Under the pieces are notes generated by a model. That model ran no database searches and was not told the origin of the DNA. It saw only the letters and a program-made list of their open reading frames with translations. A stretch of 26,687 bases of DNA from Clostridiales bacterium (GTDB lineage Bacteria > Bacillota > Clostridia > Christensenellales > CAG-314), in the NCBI GenBank assembly GCA_003537755.1, contig DPQS01000045.1, positions 1 through 26,687 on the forward strand, given 5' to 3'. Below, piece by piece: positions 14,981-22,200 of this stretch (position 1 is the first letter of the stretch; each line of letters starts with the position of its first letter). The position numbers and the translations under genes are program-made.

Positions 14981-15063
14981 TACGTCCGCCGAAGTTAGTA
15001 CACTCAAAGCAGGCAAATAAGTCGCAAACTGTTAGTAAACCCTATCGGGGGTGGCGAGGTGTT
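14981..15063 (+). repeat. 83-bp direct repeat, copy 2
   Basis: This is the second copy of the repeat at 14795-14876, 186 bp downstream. It runs straight into the dispersed repeat at 15062-15276. It lies about 360 bp before the first DnaA box. Confidence 0.85.
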
Positions 15064-15167
15064 GCCACGAAGCGACATCTGAACGAGGGTGCGGCTGGGT
15101 AGGCTGCCTACCATAAGACATAATGCCCGAAGTGAAGCGAGCGAGCACGCGATCGCACTCGTGGCAA
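15062..15167. repeat. Inverted-repeat-bounded element (TTGCCACGA...TCGTGGCAA)
   Basis: TTGCCACGA (15062-15070) and TCGTGGCAA (15159-15167) are perfect inverted ends around 88 bp. The interior holds the palindrome GGTAGGCTGCCTACC (15098-15112) and the GCGAGCGAGCACGCG block. The size and ends resemble a small MITE or BIME. Confidence 0.6.
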
Positions 15168-15276
15168 TTCCTCGGCAGGACCCCATACATAATCTGCTTC
15201 TCTTCGGCACCCATTTCACAAGGTCGCTTCCGCGGGGATACCATCGACTTTGCCTACGGCTTCGCTCGGTATGACG
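15098..15276 (-). repeat. Dispersed intergenic repeat, copy B
   Basis: It shares with 17305-17496, in the same orientation, a GGTAGGC palindrome, GAGCGAGCACGCG, GGCAATTCCTCG, CAGGACCCCAT and a terminal TATGACG/TGACAT block. From 15164 on it matches the reverse complement of 17144-17256 over about 110 bp, including GGCAATTCCTCGGCAGGACC and ATTTCACAAGG. It lies just left of oriC. Confidence 0.8.
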
Positions 15277-15425
15277 TTTTCCAGAATCCGTCAAAGGTTA
15301 TCGTCATTAAGTACCCCTTTACTCAAAACATTCGTCCACTCAAAACGCTTTTTCCGTCCTTGCCATCGCGGCGAGCGACGACGAAAGAGCACGAGAAAAC
15401 CGTCGCACGGTTGTCTCGCCCCGAC

Positions 15426-15612
15426 TTGTCCACACCCATTCTACAACCGCTGTGGGTAACTTGCGACACTTGTCCACACGACCTACGTCGGACATACCAC
15501 AACATTTAGTTGTTTCACGCCGTTTCGTCCGATATTTAGTGCCGCCTGTGTAACAGTCATCACTAATCCACATTTCCACACACACTAACTTATCTACTAC
15601 TTGTAGAATAGT
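15426..15612 (+). other. Probable chromosomal origin oriC (DnaA boxes and unwinding element)
   Basis: Five DnaA-box-like 9-mers are seen. Four differ from TTATCCACA at one base: TTGTCCACA (15426-15434), TGTGGGTAA on the opposite strand (15451-15459), TTGTCCACA (15470-15478) and TAATCCACA (15564-15572). ATTTCCACA (15572-15580) is weaker and overlaps the fourth box by one base. The last pair is followed by CTACTACTT (15594-15602), the complement of three DnaA-trio units, and by an AT-rich run to 15629. In Bacillus subtilis the unwinding element has the same order of paired boxes, trios and AT-rich DNA. The position upstream of dnaN supports the call. The gap between the last box and the trios is longer than in Bacillus, about 13 nt. 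Confidence 0.8.
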
Positions 15613-15817
15613 TAAATCTGTAGTTATCACGGCGCGGAATTTCAGCCCAAAAAAGTTGTGCAATTGCCGCTGAAATACCAATCATTCGGTAGTAACTATT
15701 GCAGAAAAAAATTGCCGTAATGTGTTTGCTGTAACACGCAAACATCGGCAAACAATACAAAAATACAAAACCAACGAAAACAGCCAAAAGCCGCCTACGC
15801 GCGGCGAAGGAGTAAGC

Positions 15818-16921
15818 ATGAAAATCATCGTAAACAGTCTGGACCTTAACGACGCCGTAGCCAAGGTTAGCAAAGCACTGCCCGGCAAAGATGTTGCGCC
15901 CGTGCTTGAATGCATCAAATTTACGGCGGAAAACGACAAACTGACATTGTACGCAACCGACAAGGATCTCGCCATCGAAAAGACCATCGACGCCAACGTA
16001 ATCGTGGGCGGACAGATGCTTGTGCCCGGCAAAATCTTTGCCGAATACATCCGCAACATTGCCGATGCGGACAGCGAAGTGTCCCTTGATACCGACGAAA
16101 ACCGCCTTATGATAAGCACCGGCGGCAGCGACTGCAACATCGCAACGCTGGACGTAGACGATTACCCCGAAGTGGAGGAAATCGGCAACTCGTCCTACTT
16201 CGCCATCGTGGAACGCAATCTCAAAGCACTTGTCAACAATGTGTTGTTCAGTGTGGCGACGGATGACAGCCGCCCCATGCTTAAAGGTGTTTACTTTGAA
16301 GGAACCGGTTACACGCTTACCGCCGTTGCAACCGACGGTTACCGCTTCGCCATGAGCAAAAAGCCCCTTGAAGAAAAGGTCGAACGTCTGACGGCAACGG
16401 TGCCTTCGCGCAGCCTCAACGAACTGTTTAAGTTGCTTGGCGACGGCGACGAAGTACTGCATGTGTACATCGAGGGTAACTACCTGCTTGTAACGCTGCC
16501 CAATACGCGTCTGTTTACGCGGCTGCTTGCAGGTCAGTACATCAAGTACGACAACATTGTGCCGCGCGAGTTTGTCAGCACGCTGACTGTCAACAAAGCC
16601 AACTTCGAACGTTCGCTCAACACGGCGTCCATCATGTCGCGTCAGGAAAAGAACAACCTTGTTTTGCTGGACATAGACGAATACAATATGACGATTTCGT
16701 CTACAAGTCAGTACGGTACTGCCAAGGAAACCGTTGCCGTCGCGCTGTCGGGCAAGGACATCAACGCCGCCTACAACAGCCGCTACATCAACGATTGCCT
16801 GCGCGTAATCAATGCCGACACCATCAAGATGGAATTTGCCAAGCACAACGGCTGTATTATCACTATTGAAAACAGCGACGAAGTGTTGTACTTCATTTTG
16901 CCTGTGAAGCAGATTAACTGA
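15818..16921 (+). CDS. dnaN: DNA polymerase III subunit beta (sliding clamp)
   Basis: The beta clamp is a ring-forming dimer that holds replicative polymerase on DNA and recruits partner proteins. The 367-aa length is normal. The start MKIIVNSLDLNDAVAKVSKA, the middle SDDSRPMLKGVYFE-type block (here TDDSRPMLKGVYFE, about 144-157) and the C-terminal ENSDEVLYFILPVKQ ending are characteristic. The ATG at 15818 has AAGGAG 5 nt before it. An in-frame ATG at 15722 has no such support and would add 32 atypical residues. The probable oriC lies about 240 bp upstream, and a TGTTTGC/GCAAACA hairpin (15723-15744) is in the leader. No promoter near consensus was found. dnaN is not followed by recF or gyrB. 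Instead it converges on dnaA. Confidence 0.97.
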   Translation: MKIIVNSLDLNDAVAKVSKALPGKDVAPVLECIKFTAENDKLTLYATDKDLAIEKTIDANVIVGGQMLVPGKIFAEYIRNIADADSEVSLDTDENRLMISTGGSDCNIATLDVDDYPEVEEIGNSSYFAIVERNLKALVNNVLFSVATDDSRPMLKGVYFEGTGYTLTAVATDGYRFAMSKKPLEEKVERLTATVPSRSLNELFKLLGDGDEVLHVYIEGNYLLVTLPNTRLFTRLLAGQYIKYDNIVPREFVSTLTVNKANFERSLNTASIMSRQEKNNLVLLDIDEYNMTISSTSQYGTAKETVAVALSGKDINAAYNSRYINDCLRVINADTIKMEFAKHNGCIITIENSDEVLYFILPVKQIN

Positions 16922-16933
16922 GTTTAATTTTTC

Positions 16934-16970
16934 AGGGGAGGGGACCTTTTGGTAAAAGGTCCCCTCCCCT
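16934..16970. terminator. Terminator after dnaN (purine-arm type)
   Basis: A 17-bp perfect stem (AGGGGAGGGGACCTTTT with its complement) closes on GGT. No T-run follows on the plus strand. It resembles the hairpins at 17635 and 24253. Confidence 0.75.
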
Positions 16971-17000
16971 TACCCTACCCCGAAAACTTTGAACAAGGGC

Positions 17001-17029
17001 GCCGTTATTACAACGGCGGCTTTTTTTTG
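17001..17029 (+). terminator. Second hairpin with T-run after dnaN
   Basis: GCCGTT pairs with AACGGC over ATTAC, then GGC and eight T residues (17021-17028). It is a standard rho-independent terminator backing up the one at 16934. Confidence 0.8.
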
Positions 17030-17143
17030 TAATTTTATAAATGGTCGCCGAGCAAGGGATGTGCGCCGACTACAAAAAGGGCGCCGAGCACGGGTCGTGC
17101 ACCCGCTAATTTGAAACAAGTTGTGTTTTTGCACATTAAATTG

Positions 17144-17279
17144 TGTCATGTTGAGCGGAACGAAGTGTAGCCGAAACATCCCCCGGAAGGGTACCTTGTG
17201 AAATTGGCACCGAAGTGCGTTAGTGATTGCTTGGGGTCCTGCCGAGGAATTGCCAATGAAAACTCGCCCTGATGGCTCA
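17144..17279 (+). repeat. Dispersed intergenic repeat, copy C
   Basis: It begins with TGTCATGTTGAGCGGAACG, a form of the TCATTCTGAGCG-type intergenic repeat seen in many bacterial genomes. It includes GGAATTGCC and ends CCCTGATGGCTCA. Its reverse complement matches copy A (1-112) and the right part of copy B. With copy D it forms a large inverted repeat. Bases 17041-17103 just before it also resemble the distal part of copies A and E. Confidence 0.8.
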
Positions 17280-17304
17280 GCATTCCGTCGGAGCAATGTT
17301 GCCT

Positions 17305-17496
17305 ATGGTAGGCTACCTACCATCAAGCCATATTGCCCGAAGATAAGCGAGCGAGCACGCGTTCGCACGTAGGGCAATTCCTCGACAGGACCCCATTACA
17401 TCATTTTTTTACTTCGGCGACAACTCACCGCACTTCTGCACCCCAATTCACAATGAACCATTCCGGGGGACTCTTCGACTACGCTCAGAGTGACAT
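17305..17496 (-). repeat. Dispersed intergenic repeat, copy D
   Basis: It begins with the palindrome ATGGTAGG-CTA-CCTACCAT (17305-17323), continues with GAGCGAGCACGCG and GGCAATTCCTCGACAGGACC, and ends in a CTCAGAGTGACAT block. It is in the same orientation as copy B and inverted to copy C, 26 bp away. Confidence 0.8.
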
Positions 17497-17634
17497 ATTT
17501 TTGTGTTGCGCGAACAGTTTTTCTTTCTTTTGATGGGACACGACTCGCAAACCGGCACATCGTCACTAAAAAAAAATCGAAAAAGTATTTCACAAACAAT
17601 GCTACGCCAATAAAAGTTTTGAAGAAGATGGGGA

Positions 17635-17676
17635 ACGGGGAAGAGGGAACTTTTGTAAAAGTTCCCTCTTCCCCGT
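17635..17676 (-). terminator. Terminator of dnaA (purine-arm type)
   Basis: ACGGGGAAGAGGGAACTTTT pairs perfectly over 20 bp with 17657-17676 around a GT centre. It ends 3 bp from the dnaA stop codon, so on the minus strand it follows dnaA directly. Confidence 0.8.
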
Positions 17677-17679
17677 AAA

Positions 17680-19044
17680 TTACCTGTTAAATATTTTATC
17701 TTTAATATCTTTCACTCGTCCGGCGACAACTTCGTTTGTTTTTATTTCTTCGCTTATCTTGTCGCGCGCGTGCATAATGGTGGTGTGGTCGCGGCCGCCG
17801 AAGTACTCTCCTATGGACACAAGGGGTACGCTTTGCCCCAGTATGTCGCAAATAAGGTAAATGCAAATCTGGCGCGGCACTACGATTTCCTTATTCTTCT
17901 TTTTGCCGATAAGGTCCTCTTTCTTCACGCGGAAGTAATCGCAGGTGTTGTCCACGATGTGGTCTATGGTAATGATGTCGGTGCTGGCGTCGGCGTAGTC
18001 GCGCAGAGCGTCGTTGACGATGTTCATGTCGTTTGGGTCACCGCCTACAAGCGTGCTGTAACTGACAATGCGGTTCAGCATGCCTTCCATTTCGCGGATG
18101 TTGCTTGTTATGCGCTCGGCAATGAGTTCAAGCACGTTGAAGCCGATGTTGTAGTTTTTGGCGTTGCATTTTTTTTGCAGAATGGCAATGCGCGTTTCAA
18201 GGTTGGGCGGCTGGATGTCGGCAATGACGCCGAACGCAAAGCGCGTTTTCAGTCGGTCGGCAATTTTAATTTCCTTTGGCGGACGGTCGCTACTGAGAAT
18301 TATCTGTTTGCCTGCAAGGTACAACTCGTTGAAGGTGTGGAACATCTCTTCCTGAGTGCCTTCCTTGCCGGCGAGAAATTGTACGTCGTCCATCATAAGC
18401 ACGTCTACCTTGCGGTACTTGTCGCGGAAGTTTTTTGTCGCGCCGGGGTTGCCTGTGTTGTGTATGGACTCAATAAACTCGTTTACAAACTGGTCGCAGG
18501 TTACGTACACGATTTTCTTCTCGGGGAAGTTGCGCTGTATGCTGTTGCCGATTGCGTGCATAAGGTGGGTTTTGCCCAGCCCCACGCCGCCCCACAAAAA
18601 CACGGGGTTGTAGGTCACGGCAGGGTTTTCCGCGACGGATTTGGCGATGGCTACGGCGTATTCGTTGCTTTTGCCCACGACAAAGTTGTCAAAGGTGTAC
18701 TGCGAAATGAAGTTGGGACGTTCGTCCGTTTCCGACATGTAGTTGTCGCTGACGGGGATGTCCACTTCCTGCTGAACGCTGCCGAGGTGCGGCACGTCGT
18801 CTTCGGTGATGACCTCGATGTCGATGATGGACGGAAACACGAGATTGGTGCACTTTTTAAGGGTTTCCTTGTAGTTGTGCAACACGATGTCGCGCAGAGT
18901 GCGCGTTTCGGCAAGCAAAATCAGTCGGTCTTTGTAGATGCCGACGGGTTGCAGCGTGTTTATGTACAGGTCGTAAGCCAGCGTAGACACTTTGGCTTCG
19001 GTTTCCAGCAAAATATTGTTCCAGATTTGGTCAAGTTTAAGCAT
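17680..19044 (-). CDS. dnaA: Chromosomal replication initiator protein DnaA
   Basis: DnaA is the AAA+ initiator that binds DnaA boxes and opens oriC. The 454-aa protein has the N-terminal LDQIWNNIL helix region, Walker A GGVGLGKT (152-159), Walker B VLMMDD (215-220), and the C-terminal box-binding helix-turn-helix with GGRDHTTIMHA (416-426). The start at 19044 (MLKLDQIWNN) is chosen because other DnaA proteins begin here. The ATG at 19086 would add 14 residues, and neither has a strong ribosome site. The promoter is at 19116-19144. dnaA is minus strand and converges on dnaN, which is unusual. With oriC at 15.5 kb it would also be read against the rightward fork. Confidence 0.97.
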   Translation of the reverse strand: MLKLDQIWNNILLETEAKVSTLAYDLYINTLQPVGIYKDRLILLAETRTLRDIVLHNYKETLKKCTNLVFPSIIDIEVITEDDVPHLGSVQQEVDIPVSDNYMSETDERPNFISQYTFDNFVVGKSNEYAVAIAKSVAENPAVTYNPVFLWGGVGLGKTHLMHAIGNSIQRNFPEKKIVYVTCDQFVNEFIESIHNTGNPGATKNFRDKYRKVDVLMMDDVQFLAGKEGTQEEMFHTFNELYLAGKQIILSSDRPPKEIKIADRLKTRFAFGVIADIQPPNLETRIAILQKKCNAKNYNIGFNVLELIAERITSNIREMEGMLNRIVSYSTLVGGDPNDMNIVNDALRDYADASTDIITIDHIVDNTCDYFRVKKEDLIGKKKNKEIVVPRQICIYLICDILGQSVPLVSIGEYFGGRDHTTIMHARDKISEEIKTNEVVAGRVKDIKDKIFNR

Positions 19045-19115
19045 AGTTGTCCGTTTGATTACAGAATATTTTTGTTTGCGCAGCATCTGACCGCGCCAGA
19101 ATAACGAATAAATTC

Positions 19116-19144
19116 ATTATACATTTTTTTGCCGATTTTTGCAA
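19116..19144 (-). promoter_or_regulatory. Promoter of dnaA
   Basis: On the minus strand TTGCAA (19139-19144) and TATAAT (19116-19121) have a 17-bp spacer. The leader is about 65 nt. A DnaA-box-like TGTGGGTAT (19232-19240) lies about 90 bp upstream. It has two mismatches, so autoregulation is only a suggestion. Confidence 0.75.
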
Positions 19145-19249
19145 GTGTTGCGCTTCTTTTCGTCAATGTCAACTGCACAAAAATGAAGATTCGCGCTTTT
19201 GCTTAAAACGAGTTTGCTGCTACTTGTCGTTTGTGGGTATCGTGTGCGT

Positions 19250-22200
19250 TTATTGTTTGCGGAATGTCAGGTCGGGTAAAATTATTACGGTTTCTTCGGG
19301 GTTGTCTTTGTTTTTCCAGATTACGACAAAGCGCACCGACGCAGATACCGGTTTGTATCCTTTGCTTATCTGCTTGTTGATGTTTTTTACGCATTCCTGC
19401 GAAAATTTTGCAACCCGCTGCGCGCGTCCTTTTATTTGTGCCGTCAGGTATTCGCCCTCGATGGCAAGCGGCATGCCGCCTCGAAGTTGAATGGTTTGCT
19501 TGTTTTTGTCCTTAAAAAAGTTAAGCACTACGTCACTGTAACCGAGCTGCAATAATATTTCTTGCGGCTCGTCGTAAACCGTGTTGTCGACAACTGTTGT
19601 CACACAATTGGTAAACTCGTCAAAAGTGTCGTTGTTGCAGTGGATGTAGAGATTTGTTTTTGCGCGGGTTAACGCGACGTAAAGTTTGCGACGGTTTTCG
19701 TCTGTCGTAAAACGGTCTGCGAGCATCAGCCATACGTTGTCGAATTCGCGCCCTTTGGATTTGTGAATTGTGGAAACGAACACCGTTTGCGTATCCTGTA
19801 CGTAAAAATCTTCAAAGTCTGATTCGTCAATGAAGTCCGTCAGGTCGGAATAGTATTTTTCGACAGTGCATGTGTTTTCAAAATCGGCAATCATTTTGAA
19901 AATATTGTCGATGTAGTTACTTTTGCCGTAAACGGCTTTTAATTCCGTTTTGGCTTTGCCCCAGGTAACGTCGTCAATAACAGGCGACGACGGATTTCTG
20001 AAACGATTGATTGTTTTGAGAAAGAAACGTACTTCGACAAGATTTTGCAGGCGCAGTCTGTCGCCGAGAGATTGAATAAGTTTTGCCGGGATATTGTTTT
20101 TCAACAGTAAGCCGAGTACTCTCAGTGCCTGCTCGTTGGTGCTTGTCAGCACGCAGGATTTTCCTTCGTTGTTGTTTCTTTTGATTGAATCGACAACGGC
20201 TTCCTCGAAGTAGTTGCAGAAGTGGCGCGTCACCGATACGTTGCCACTCGCCTGAGAAACGGCTTCTATCGGCAGATGCTTCAGTCGGTTGCCGATTGTT
20301 TCGACGTAAGCGTTTGCCAAAGACACGATTTGTTGCGCACTGCGGAAGTTGTCGGTCATTTCGTAGCAGGTAGCGTTGTAATCGGAGATAAGCGATTTCA
20401 TGTATTTTGAGTCGGATCCGCGGAACTCGTAAATGTTCTGGTCGTCGTCGCCTACGGCAATTACTCGCATGTCTTCGTTGTTTTTGATCAGAGTCTTGAC
20501 CAGCGCAAATTCATTTTCGTCCATATCCTGTGCTTCGTCTATTACAAGGACGCTTTTGGTTATGCGACCCTTTTCGACGTCGCCGTTTTCAATCATGTCT
20601 GCGGCGTCGCGAACCACATTCAGAGAACCTTCCAGTGTGCCTGTCTTGCCCAGCAGGTCAAAGCAGTATGAATGGAAAGTTTTTATTTCCACGAAACGTA
20701 CGGCATTACCGATAAGTGAATACAAACGCTTCTTAAATTCCGTCGCCGCCGCGCGTGAAAAAGTAAGCATAAGCAGTTGCTCGTGCTTTACGCCTTCCAG
20801 TAGCAACAACGAACCGAGTTTGTGCGCAAGCAACATGGTTTTGCCGCTTCCGGGTCCTGCCGCGACAACTATGTATTTCGAATCGGCATCGTTGATTATT
20901 TCCTTTTGCGTTTTCGACAGTGTACCGAACAGTTTGTTGAATTTCTTTTGAGTAATGTTTCTGTTCAGGTTATTTTCCTCTTCGTCATCAAAATACTTTG
21001 CCACAAACTTTTTGAAATCCATCGAAAAGTAGTCGTGTACGTAACCTATCGCCTTGTCGTAATCGCTAAGCATCATGTTTGCGTATTTGCCGACGATGTG
21101 TATCTGTTGTACGCGGTTTTTGTAGTATTCGTCGAGAGATTTGTAGTCTTCGATTTTGTAACGAATTTTATTGTCGGAAATCAAACGATTTATTTCCATT
21201 CCGTTGTACAACACCAAAAATCCGCCTTCCAACTTCATCGAGCCGATCTTGGAAAGGTACAGTAACGCATCTTCAACGTCCGAAAGTGTCGGTTCCAGCG
21301 TGTAAAAGTGCAATCTCGGCGAGTCGTTGTACTTTTTCCACAAACCGACGAGAGAAAACTGTACCGGGATTTCTCCGCGTGCCGATTGATGTTTTTCCGC
21401 TTTTGCAAACAGGTATTCTACGATAAAATGGCAAATATCTATACGCTTGTTGAACTTGTTAAGCAGTGTTTCTTTGTCCGCTTTTAACGCGTAAAATGCT
21501 TTCGGTGCGGCGTATCCCTCTTCGTCTTCCTCGGCGGAAGTGTCGTAGCCCTTTGCAACGTATCCCTTTATTGTAAGAAAATACAGCAGAGTAAGTATAT
21601 TTTTTATACTGGAAGTTGTGATACCTGCCTCGATTGCCGCTTCGTTGGCTTCTTTTAGCGAAAAATTACCGTCGGTTTCGCAAATGTAGTTCAGCAAAAA
21701 CTCTTCCAGTTTTGCAAAGCGGTTAAGTGTCAATTCCGAACGGTTTTCCGTATCGCTGCTAAGCATGTACGCCGACATGTCCAACGAATCGGCAAGTATG
21801 CCTTCCTGTCGCATGAGGTTGACCGCTTCGATTACGTCATCCTTCTTGATGCCGAGTGTGTCCGCTATGTAGTCAACTCGCGACTCGGCTTCGTCGCTGT
21901 TTTGTGCTGAAAGAATATTTTTACTGGAAATGAGTGATTGGATAATTCGATTTGCGTTTTGTTTCTGCTTTTCGTCAAAGATTGTCGACGATCGAATTTT
22001 CGAGGATGCTTCCGACACGTTTTTGACAAGAATACTTGTTGCAAAAATTTTCGGAACATTGCGACCGCGCTTTATGTATCCTGCGTTTTCCAGTGCGGCG
22101 ACGGCGGTTTTTACCCTTGTTTCGATTTCGCTTACGCTGACGTCCCAACCGGCAGCACGGGCTATTTCCAATGCCGAACAGCACACCCAACGTTTTTCGT

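Noticed and set aside
14795..15063. CRISPR array
   Set aside because: There are only two copies of an 82-83 bp unit, no regular spacers and no cas genes.
14579..15063. tmRNA, RNase P RNA, SRP RNA or 6S RNA
   Set aside because: The conserved cores of these RNAs (for example tmRNA acceptor ends or the RNase P GAGGAAAGTCC block) are not present.
15590..16846. 418-codon open frame antisense to dnaN
   Set aside because: It covers dnaN and the oriC edge, has no motif, and is explained by dnaN codon bias.
17770..19104. 444-codon open frame antisense to dnaA
   Set aside because: dnaA on the other strand is unmistakable. The antisense product is a low-complexity Val/His/Ala-rich shadow.
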